Shown here one piece after another: positions 7,734-13,372 of a DNA stretch of 17,738 nt. Position 1 is the stretch's first letter, and the number at the start of each line of letters is the position of its first letter. Location: assembly GCA_938008535.1 (NCBI GenBank), contig CALLKF010000056.1, positions 1 through 17,738 of the forward strand, in the 5' to 3' direction. The position numbers were made by a program, and so were the translations under genes. The notes beneath the pieces were generated by a model that saw only the letters and a list, made by a program, of their open reading frames with translations, did no database searches and was not told the DNA's origin. This stretch comes from an uncultured Saprospirales bacterium. GTDB lineage: Bacteria > Bacteroidota > Bacteroidia > Chitinophagales > JADIYW01.

Positions 7734-7763
7734 ATAAAAAAAGCCAACCAAATTGGTTGACTT
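7734..7763 (-). terminator. Intrinsic terminator of the FKBP pair
   Basis: Read on the minus strand, AAGTCAACC (7763-7755) pairs with GGTTGGCTT (7749-7741) with one G-T wobble around an AATTT loop. A run of seven T then follows. It lies 22 bases after the FKBP lipoprotein stop. Confidence 0.72.
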
Positions 7764-7784
7764 TCTATACTTTCAAAACCCAGA

Positions 7785-8576
7785 TTATTTTCCTTGTTTC
7801 TGAGCTTGTTGTTGTTTAATTTGCTCTTGAATTTTTTTCATTGTTTCTTCATCCATTTGAGGTTCACCTTGTCCTTGTGCTTCTTGTTTTGGCATTTCTT
7901 TTTCAATGCTTAATAATTCAACTTCAAAAACCAAAACTTGATTAGGACCAATTCCACCTTGTGGTTGTCCTTGTGCACCATAACCTAATTCACCTGGAAC
8001 ATAAAATTTATATTTAGAACCAACTGTCATTAATTGCAGACCTTCTGTCCAACCTTTAATTACTTGATTTAAAGGAAATACAGCTGGCTCACCTCTTTCG
8101 ATTGAACTATCAAATGTGTTACCATTGGTGAATGTACCTTTATAATGTACTTTTACAATACTTTCCGCAGTTGGTTTTGGTCCATTGCCTTCTTTCATTA
8201 CTTCATACAATAAACCACTTGGTGTTTTTTTAACGCCAGATTTTTTTGCAGCTTCTTCTAAGAATTTTTTTCCAGCATCAGTATTTTTTCTCAAAATATA
8301 ATCTTGAATAATCAATACGCTTTCTTGACCATTAAATGGAATTGCAAATTTTTTGCTGTTTAATTCATCATAAATTCCTTGTGCAATTAAATCTAAATTA
8401 AACGTGCTATCAATTTGACCGTTTCTTAAATTTTTTCCCATTAAAACACCAATAATATAAGATGCTGAATCTACATCTTTTGTTGGTTTTGTAGTAGAAT
8501 AACCACCACCTTTTGTATTGCAACTAACTGCTAAAATTACAGCTAAAATTGATACTACGAATACATTTTTTTTCAT
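7785..8576 (-). CDS. FKBP-type peptidyl-prolyl cis-trans isomerase, lipoprotein
   Basis: This 263-aa envelope foldase starts MKKNVFVVSILAVILAVSC, with a lipobox ending at Cys19, so it should be lipid-anchored. Residues 35-110 resemble the helical dimerisation domain of FkpA/FklB proteins (SYIIGVLMGKNL, LDLIAQGIYDEL). The FKBP catalytic domain spans about 116-226, with the active-site residues VHYKGT (Tyr145), FDSS (155-158), QVIKGWTEGL (171-180, Trp176), GELGYG and VFEVELL. A Gln-rich tail (about 228-263) is probably disordered. Mip-like members speed X-Pro isomerisation in the periplasm. It lies 32 bases after the paralogous FKBP gene on the same strand, so the two form an operon ended by the terminator at 7734-7763. 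Confidence 0.93.
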   Translation of the reverse strand: MKKNVFVVSILAVILAVSCNTKGGGYSTTKPTKDVDSASYIIGVLMGKNLRNGQIDSTFNLDLIAQGIYDELNSKKFAIPFNGQESVLIIQDYILRKNTDAGKKFLEEAAKKSGVKKTPSGLLYEVMKEGNGPKPTAESIVKVHYKGTFTNGNTFDSSIERGEPAVFPLNQVIKGWTEGLQLMTVGSKYKFYVPGELGYGAQGQPQGGIGPNQVLVFEVELLSIEKEMPKQEAQGQGEPQMDEETMKKIQEQIKQQQAQKQGK

Positions 8577-8608
8577 TTGATTTAGTTTATTATTTAGTTT
8601 GATTGATT

Positions 8609-9400
8609 TTATTGTTCACTTTTAGGCATATTTGATGGCACTTGTGGAACTTGCATTTGAGGTTCTTCTTTAACAATATCCAATAATTCAACATCAAAAA
8701 TCAATGTTTCATTTGGACCGATACCAGCTTGTGGTACACCTTGTTCGCCATAAGCAATATAACCAGGAATAAAGAATTTATACTTAGAACCAACTGACAT
8801 TAATTGTAAACCTTCTGTCCAACCTGGAATTACTTGATTTAATTGAAAAGAAACTGGTTCGCCTCCAATTGAACTATCAAACACTTTTCCATCAATTAAT
8901 TTTCCTGTGTAATGTACTTTTACTTTATCTGTAGCAACTGGTTTCGTGCCAACAGTATCTTTTAAAATTTCGTATTGTAAACCACTTGGAGTTGTTTTCA
9001 CACCTGGACGTTGTCTATTTTGGTCAAGAAATAATTTGTCTTTCATTGTTTTTTCTGAATTTTTCTTTGCTTGTTGTTCAGTAAAAAATGCTTGAGCTAA
9101 CTGCATTGCAGCTTGCATGTCAATTATTGGCAATGTACCAGCAAACGCATCAGAAATTCCTTTACTAATGGTAGTTGGTTTTAAAGCTGAAGCACCATTC
9201 TTTTTCATGTCTTCGCCAATCTGGATTCCAATAAAATAAGAAATAGTATCTAATTTTGTTTTTAAAACAGTAGTTGCAACAGGTTTAGTTGTTGTCGTTT
9301 TTACCACTGGTTTGGTAGTTTTTGGCTTGGTTTTCGCATTGTTTTGCGCAAAAGACAAGCAAAAAATACTAGCGAATGCAATTGTAAGATTTTTTTTCAT
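8609..9400 (-). CDS. FKBP-type peptidyl-prolyl cis-trans isomerase, soluble exported form
   Basis: This 263-aa paralogue of the next gene has a cleavable signal peptide (about 1-18, ending LSFAQ) and no lipobox. A Lys/Thr/Pro-rich linker (about 22-46) is followed by a helical domain (about 47-130, SYFIGIQIGEDM) and the FKBP domain (about 135-244). The catalytic domain shows VHYTGK (162-167), FDSS (174-177), QVIPGWTEGL (189-198), YIAYGEQG and IFDVELL. Like its neighbour it belongs to the FkpA/Mip-like class and should act on folding proteins in the periplasm. The pair most likely arose by tandem duplication; one copy is anchored and the other free. It is the first gene of the unit. An exact TATTTTTG lies 18 bases before its start. 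Confidence 0.93.
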   Translation of the reverse strand: MKKNLTIAFASIFCLSFAQNNAKTKPKTTKPVVKTTTTKPVATTVLKTKLDTISYFIGIQIGEDMKKNGASALKPTTISKGISDAFAGTLPIIDMQAAMQLAQAFFTEQQAKKNSEKTMKDKLFLDQNRQRPGVKTTPSGLQYEILKDTVGTKPVATDKVKVHYTGKLIDGKVFDSSIGGEPVSFQLNQVIPGWTEGLQLMSVGSKYKFFIPGYIAYGEQGVPQAGIGPNETLIFDVELLDIVKEEPQMQVPQVPSNMPKSEQ

Positions 9401-9418
9401 TTAAAAAATTTTGAAGCA

Positions 9419-9426
9419 CAAAAATA
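9419..9426 (-). promoter_or_regulatory. Possible -7 element for the FKBP operon
   Basis: The minus strand reads TATTTTTG, an exact TAnnTTTG, just before the first FKBP gene. No TTG is found 17-23 bases upstream, so the promoter call is weak. Confidence 0.28.
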
Positions 9427-9506
9427 CTATTTCTATACCTATTTATATAGTAGTTAACTATTTTTAATGTTTAAAAAATAGAAATTTAATTAAGTAACAT
9501 TGCTTA

Positions 9507-10490
9507 TTATTTCAAATCTTCAAAAAGTATAGGTTGTACATTCTCTTTTCGGCAAACAATTGCGCCTGCTTTGTTCGATAATTCAGCAACTTGTTCTAAA
9601 GAAAAACCACATAGTAAGCCAAGTGTTGCGACTGCAATTACGGTGTCGCCAGCACCACATACGTCAGGATTTTGGATTTTAGATTTAAGATTTAAGATTT
9701 GCGATTTATTTCCATCATAAATATAATTACCATCAGCACCAAGTGTTACAAGAAGATTTTTGAATTTGATTGTTTGATGCAATACATTTGCTTTTTCTTC
9801 TAACTCTGAGTGGTCAGACGACTTTGAGTCGTGCTGACTACATTCACTTTCACTAATAAATAAGAATTCTTTTTTATTCGGTTTAAACAAATCAACTTTT
9901 TGATACAAATTCCAATTCTCAAATTTTGGATCCACGCAAACCAATAATTTATGTTCTTGAGCAAGTTTTAAAATTTCATTGATTAAAAAATTATTCAACA
10001 CACCTTTGTTGTAATCTTGTAAAATAATAGCATTTGGTTTATGATTGGTAATTGCTGCATGAATATTTTTTAGTAAAAATTGATACACAATATCAGTCAT
10101 ACTTTCTTTCTCAACATCTTCATCTATTCTATAAATTGGATTTCCGTTTTGAAAAACTCTACTTTTAGTAGTTGTTTTTTGCTGATGATTCGTAAATACA
10201 TATTCATTCGTTATTTCATGTTGATGCAGTAATTCATAAATTTTTTCTGATGAAGAATCATTACCAACCAAACCAACTAAATATGGAATTGCTTTTAGTT
10301 TTTTGATGTTCAAGGCTACATTTGCAGCACCACCTAAATATTGTTTTTTTTCTGTGATATTTAAAATTGGAACGTCTTTATATTCTGGTGAATTTTTAGT
10401 TGACGTTGTATAAACAAATTCATCTAACATAATATCACCAACAATTAAGATGCGTTTGTTTTCAAATTTATGTAGATCGATGTTTTGCAC
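9507..10490 (-). CDS. rfaE1: RfaE1/HldE-type heptose 7-phosphate kinase (PfkB family)
   Basis: This 327-aa ribokinase-fold sugar kinase most resembles D-glycero-beta-D-manno-heptose-7-phosphate kinase, which makes the 1,7-bisphosphate in ADP-heptose synthesis for LPS inner core. Visible are VGDIMLDEFVY (17-27), YLGGAANVALN (51-61), TTTKSRVFQNGNPIYRIDED (106-125), DYNKGVL (159-165), DPKFENW (187-193), KPNKKEF (203-209) and the PfkB signature DVCGAGDTVIA (276-286, catalytic Asp282). It is the kinase domain alone, without the nucleotidyltransferase half found in E. coli HldE. Two segments look derived from repeats: 217-227 is encoded by a palindrome, and 262-275, just before the signature, by a 7-base tandem repeat. 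A generic PfkB sugar kinase is the alternative call. The gene starts 30 bases after a terminator, leaving little room for a promoter. Confidence 0.85.
   Translation of the reverse strand: MQNIDLHKFENKRILIVGDIMLDEFVYTTSTKNSPEYKDVPILNITEKKQYLGGAANVALNIKKLKAIPYLVGLVGNDSSSEKIYELLHQHEITNEYVFTNHQQKTTTKSRVFQNGNPIYRIDEDVEKESMTDIVYQFLLKNIHAAITNHKPNAIILQDYNKGVLNNFLINEILKLAQEHKLLVCVDPKFENWNLYQKVDLFKPNKKEFLFISESECSQHDSKSSDHSELEEKANVLHQTIKFKNLLVTLGADGNYIYDGNKSQILNLKSKIQNPDVCGAGDTVIAVATLGLLCGFSLEQVAELSNKAGAIVCRKENVQPILFEDLK
9667..9708. repeat. Heptanucleotide tandem repeat inside the kinase gene
   Basis: Six 7-base units of consensus (A/G)GATTT(A/T) run without gaps: GGATTTT twice, AGATTTA twice, then AGATTTG and CGATTTA. 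They encode residues 262-275 (KSQILNLKSKIQNP), directly before the catalytic DVCGAGD. Six units make 42 bases and stay in frame; a gain or loss of one unit would shift the frame before the active site. Confidence 0.85.
9810..9841. repeat. Palindromic element embedded in the kinase gene
   Basis: GTGGTCAG (9810-9817) pairs with CTGACTAC (9834-9841) with one wobble, and ACGACT pairs with AGTCGT inside, with one unpaired base and a TTG loop. It encodes residues 217-227, a Ser/Asp/His/Lys-rich patch in a surface loop. The core GACGACTTTGAGT is nearly the same as the hairpin core before the porin (1503-1526). Confidence 0.8.
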
Positions 10491-10504
10491 GAAACGAATT
10501 TAAG

Positions 10505-10550
10505 AAATAAAAAACAAAAGACCATCAAGGTTTTAAAAACCTTAATGGTC
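10505..10550 (-). terminator. Intrinsic terminator of the aminotransferase gene
   Basis: A near-perfect palindrome (10520-10550; arms GACCAT..AAGGTTTT and AAAACCTT..ATGGTC with one mismatch) is followed on the minus strand by TTTTGTTTTTTATTT. It lies 50 bases after the aminotransferase stop. The CAAGGTTTT arm core recurs in the terminator at 15208-15246. Confidence 0.8.
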
Positions 10551-10561
10551 TGTATTCCAAC

Positions 10562-10589
10562 TTTTTCAAAGTTTTAAACTTTGGAAAAA
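10562..10589. other. AT-rich palindrome downstream of the aminotransferase
   Basis: TTTTTCAAAGTTT (10562-10574) and AAACTTTGGAAAAA (10576-10589) are complementary apart from one bulged base. It lies between the aminotransferase stop and the main terminator and may act as an mRNA 3' stabiliser or an auxiliary terminator. Confidence 0.5.
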
Positions 10590-10599
10590 TTATGTGATT

Positions 10600-11796
10600 T
10601 TATACCAATTTCGCCAACGCATTTTTCACACGTTTAAATGCTTCAATTAAATTTTCTTCAGAAGCTGCATACGAAAAACGAATACATTCTGGTGCACCAA
10701 AACCTGTGCCACTCACTGCAGCCACGTGACCTTCATGCAATAAATACAATGCTAAATCATCTGCATCTTTTATAGGTTCGCCATTAAAATCTTTTCCGAA
10801 ATAATAACTCAAATCCGGAAAAACATAAAACGCACCATCTGGAATATTACATTTTACATTTGGAATTTCTTTTAACATTCCTAACACTAAATCTCTGCGT
10901 TTTTGGAAGGCAACTCTGAACGCTTCGGTTGGTGCCTGATCGCCTAACAATGCAGTAATGGTTGCATGTTGCGCCACTGAGTTGGTGCCAGAAGTAATTT
11001 GTCCTTGCAGTTTATCACATGCTTTGGCAATGTATGCTGGTGCTGCTAAATAACCAATTCTCCAGCCAGTCATTGCATATCCTTTTGCCTGTCCATTCAC
11101 CACAATTGTTCTGTCTTTCATGGATGGAAATTCTGCGATAGAAACATGTTTTCCAGCGTAGTTAATGTGTTCGTATATTTCATCAGAAATGACATGCACA
11201 TTTGGATATTTTTCCAACACTTTAACAAATGATTCAATTTCTTCTTTTGTATAAACGGAACCAGTTGGATTGCTTGGTGACGAATACACTAAAAATTTTG
11301 TTTTTGGTGTGATGGCTTTTTCCAGTTGTTCAGCAGTCATTTTAAAATCAGCATCAACCGTTGTTGGAATATATACGCAAGTTGCGTTGCATAATTTTAC
11401 TTGTTCTGGATACGAAACCCAAAATGGTGCTGGAATAATGACTTCATCACCTTCATTTAAAAATGAAATAAAAACATTTGCCAACGATTGTTTTGCGCCT
11501 GTAGAAACCACAATATTTTCTGGTTTATAATCGAGATTATTATCACGTTTTAATTTATCGCAAATTGCTTGTTTCAAATCTAAGTAACCAGAAATTGGTG
11601 AATAAGAATCGTACTTACCACTGTCTAATGCTTGTTTGGCTGCTTCTTTGATGTGTTGTGGTGTGTTGAAATCAGGTTCACCTAATGAAAGTGAAATTAC
11701 GTTTACGCCTTTTGCAGAAAGTTCTCTGCTGAGTTGCGCCATTTTTATAGTTGCCGATTCGGAAACTCTATTAAGTGTATCAGATGTTTGTAACAT
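10600..11796 (-). CDS. Class I/II pyridoxal-phosphate aminotransferase (aspartate aminotransferase-like)
   Basis: This 398-aa cytoplasmic fold-type I enzyme has the pattern of the aspartate/aromatic aminotransferase Ib group: ISLSLGEPDFNTP (34-46), GAKQSL (100-105), PAPFWVSYPE (122-131), SSPSNPTGSVY (172-182), SDEIYEHINY (204-213) and the PLP lysine in NGQAKGYAMTGWRIGY (Lys238). C-terminal FSYAAS carries the substrate-carboxylate arginine region. The reaction is probably L-aspartate plus 2-oxoglutarate to oxaloacetate plus glutamate; other amino donors are possible. The Ser usually before the PLP lysine is Ala here. The start at 11796 (MLQTSDTLNR) is preferred because homologues begin here and a TATTTTTG element overlaps the alternative ATG at 11817, which would add 7 residues. 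It is transcribed alone, with a terminator at 10505-10550. Confidence 0.93.
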   Translation of the reverse strand: MLQTSDTLNRVSESATIKMAQLSRELSAKGVNVISLSLGEPDFNTPQHIKEAAKQALDSGKYDSYSPISGYLDLKQAICDKLKRDNNLDYKPENIVVSTGAKQSLANVFISFLNEGDEVIIPAPFWVSYPEQVKLCNATCVYIPTTVDADFKMTAEQLEKAITPKTKFLVYSSPSNPTGSVYTKEEIESFVKVLEKYPNVHVISDEIYEHINYAGKHVSIAEFPSMKDRTIVVNGQAKGYAMTGWRIGYLAAPAYIAKACDKLQGQITSGTNSVAQHATITALLGDQAPTEAFRVAFQKRRDLVLGMLKEIPNVKCNIPDGAFYVFPDLSYYFGKDFNGEPIKDADDLALYLLHEGHVAAVSGTGFGAPECIRFSYAASEENLIEAFKRVKNALAKLV

Positions 11797-11814
11797 AGGT
11801 AGTAAATTATGAAA

Positions 11815-11822
11815 CAAAAATA
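11815..11822 (-). promoter_or_regulatory. Possible -7 element for the aminotransferase
   Basis: The minus strand reads TATTTTTG, an exact TAnnTTTG, 18 bases before the start chosen at 11796. No TTG lies at the right distance upstream. The element covers the alternative ATG at 11817, which argues for the shorter protein. Confidence 0.3.
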
Positions 11823-11881
11823 TCGAATTGAAAATTGGAATTGGAAATTGCTGTGTTATGTTTAATTAAAGAGTTTTAAGA

Positions 11882-12427
11882 TTACGAAATATTTATAATT
11901 AGGATAATTAGTCCAAATACTAAAAACATAAATCCTAAAAACAATAATAAAGAAAATATTTTTTCTTTCGATGATGGTTTATATCCAATTTCACTTCCAT
12001 CATAGGATTGACTTCCATATTTAGAAAAAAATACTATTGTAATCTTGTTTTCTATTGAATAATCTTTAAAAAAGAAGAAAATTAAAATTCTATAATAAAA
12101 AATGTATAATAACGGAATTGAAATATAAAAAAGAGCAAGCATGTCAAAGTTTGGAATATCCAAAACTACGTTACAAAATAAACGCACTATTAAACAAAAC
12201 AACGCAAATAGACAAAATTTTGAAAACAAATTATTATCTAAAATTTCTTGTGAAAGAAAATAAAATAATTGCCAAGTTACAATACCAAAACCTGCAGAAA
12301 TTATATCAGTTTTAATAGTAATATCGCCATCGGTCTTAATACCAGCAAAAATAAATCCAAAAATAATTATTAAATAAACAAACAACGCTGGTTTATTATC
12401 TTTCATTACTTCTGTGAATTTTGACAT
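11882..12427 (-). CDS. Unrecognised integral membrane protein
   Basis: This 181-aa protein is not recognised. Hydrophobic stretches suggest about five membrane segments: 13-30 (ALFVYLIIIFGFIFAGI), 43-62, 68-88, 92-118 and 156-180. Between the fourth and fifth lies a hydrophilic loop (about 120-152) containing YSIENKITIVFFSKYGSQS and DGSEIGYKPSSKEK, which could be a small cytoplasmic domain. Phe is unusually frequent. There is no signal peptide and no catalytic motif. Codon use is very AT-rich even for this window, which could mean weak constraint or recent acquisition. The ATG at 12427 begins MSKFTEVMKD; a second ATG (residue 8) is possible. It is preceded by the terminator of the NlpC/P60 gene, so it is probably transcribed separately. 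Confidence 0.62.
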   Translation of the reverse strand: MSKFTEVMKDNKPALFVYLIIIFGFIFAGIKTDGDITIKTDIISAGFGIVTWQLFYFLSQEILDNNLFSKFCLFALFCLIVRLFCNVVLDIPNFDMLALFYISIPLLYIFYYRILIFFFFKDYSIENKITIVFFSKYGSQSYDGSEIGYKPSSKEKIFSLLLFLGFMFLVFGLIILIINIS

Positions 12428-12450
12428 ACTATATTTTTAACATAAACAAT

Positions 12451-12488
12451 AATCTAATAAAAAAAAGTTCCTGCTTTCGCAAGAACTT
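12451..12488 (-). terminator. Intrinsic terminator of the NlpC/P60 gene
   Basis: On the minus strand AAGTTCTTGC, a GAAA tetraloop and GCAGGAACTT form a 10-bp stem with one G-T wobble (12465-12488), followed by TTTTTTATTAG. It lies 33 bases after the NlpC/P60 stop. Confidence 0.85.
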
Positions 12489-12521
12489 ATATCTTATATC
12501 GAAAAACGATTCTCTAAATTA

Positions 12522-13061
12522 TTATTTCTTAATTCTTCCAGCTCTGCAATAACGAGCACTCCAATATGCTTCATCTATAGAACTTACAGTAACACCTTTT
12601 GATGAACATGAATGCGTAAATTTTCCGTTTTGCAAATAAACACCAACATGTGAAATTCCACCACCATTTACATTAAAAAAAATCAAATCACCTTCTTTCA
12701 AATCTTCTTTATCTACGTAATCGGTCATTGATGCCAACTGATTGGATGTAGCATATGAATCTGCGCAAAATGCTTCGCTGGTCAATTTGAAAACATAGTT
12801 TGAGCAATCAATTCCGTTTTCAGTTTTTCCACCATAACGGTAAGGCGTATACAACCATTTAAATACATTTGCATACATTGCTACGTCTGTTGCTTTCGTA
12901 ATGTTTATGCCAACTTTTTGGAAAAAATCAGAAAATGCATCCAAATTAATATTTTTTTGGCTGCATACTTTTTCTAATAAATTACAAAATCCATTGTTTG
13001 CATAACTTTGGTTCGTCAACAAACTTGTAACCAATAATAGTGATAAAATTATTTTCTTCAT
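12522..13061 (-). CDS. Exported NlpC/P60 family cell-wall hydrolase
   Basis: This 179-aa protein has a signal peptide (about 1-21, ending NQSYA). A short helical region (about 22-60) precedes an NlpC/P60 papain-like domain (about 62-178). The catalytic Cys is Cys86 in GIDCSNYV (usually DCSG; Gly is Asn here), the His is His138 in ISHVGVYL, and His150 in FTHSCSSKGV is the usual third polar residue. PYRYGGK (73-79) and LKEGDLIFF (121-129) are standard family strings. Such enzymes cleave D-gamma-glutamyl-diaminopimelate or related peptide bonds in peptidoglycan; the exact bond cut is not predictable. Five extra cysteines (26, 33, 99, 152, 172) may form disulfides in the periplasm. It is transcribed alone with its own terminator. 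Confidence 0.92.
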   Translation of the reverse strand: MKKIILSLLLVTSLLTNQSYANNGFCNLLEKVCSQKNINLDAFSDFFQKVGINITKATDVAMYANVFKWLYTPYRYGGKTENGIDCSNYVFKLTSEAFCADSYATSNQLASMTDYVDKEDLKEGDLIFFNVNGGGISHVGVYLQNGKFTHSCSSKGVTVSSIDEAYWSARYCRAGRIKK

Positions 13062-13372
13062 GTTTAATTCTTCTTTAGCTAGGTTTTGCTTCTAATCATC
13101 AAATCAAAAAATAAAGTAATATTACTTTTTGTAAAAATAGAAAAGTACAACTAATAAAACCTCTTTTTGCAAAAAAGTTGCAGGTTAAAAACTTGTTAAA
13201 AAACTATTTAACATACATAACTGATTGTTTATCTATACTTTAGACAATTTTTGCTTTTATTTAAAACAAGAAATGCTAAACATCGGTTAATTACTTAAAA
13301 AACTTCATTAAATAATCATTAATGCAATGCATGCATTGTATTTTAGTAGTAACTTTATTAAAAATTATAAAA
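13062..13372. other. Intergenic region between the divergent NlpC/P60 and acyl-CoA dehydrogenase genes
   Basis: This 311-base AT-rich stretch must hold both promoters. I see no exact TAnnTTTG on either strand; TACTTTTT at 13122-13129 is one base off. The clearest structure is the palindrome at 13325-13338. An upstream in-frame ATG at 13322 would add 17 residues to the dehydrogenase, but that extension is unlike homologues and overlaps the palindrome. Confidence 0.5.
13325..13338. promoter_or_regulatory. Perfect 14-bp palindrome upstream of the acyl-CoA dehydrogenase
   Basis: CAATGCATGCATTG is its own reverse complement, and the flanks (TG and TA) partly continue the symmetry. Its position, 34 bases before the start codon, fits an operator for a dimeric repressor of fatty-acid degradation genes. 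No regulator gene is nearby. Confidence 0.4.

Noticed and set aside
11270..11530. 86-codon open frame antisense to the aminotransferase
   Set aside because: The aminotransferase motifs are unambiguous in this stretch, so the antisense frame is a shadow.
11824..11850. AATTGGAA-like low-complexity repeat before the aminotransferase
   Set aside because: The units are irregular in length and sequence; it looks like AT-rich background, not a tandem array.
12118..12315. 65-codon plus-strand open frame opposite the membrane protein
   Set aside because: It is Lys/Asn-rich with no domain; the minus-strand frame has coherent membrane segments and a better length.
13322..13372. Upstream ATG extending the acyl-CoA dehydrogenase by 17 residues
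   Set aside because: The added residues (with two Cys and a Val/Leu run) are unlike homologues and are encoded by the palindromic control region; ATG at 13373 is preferred.
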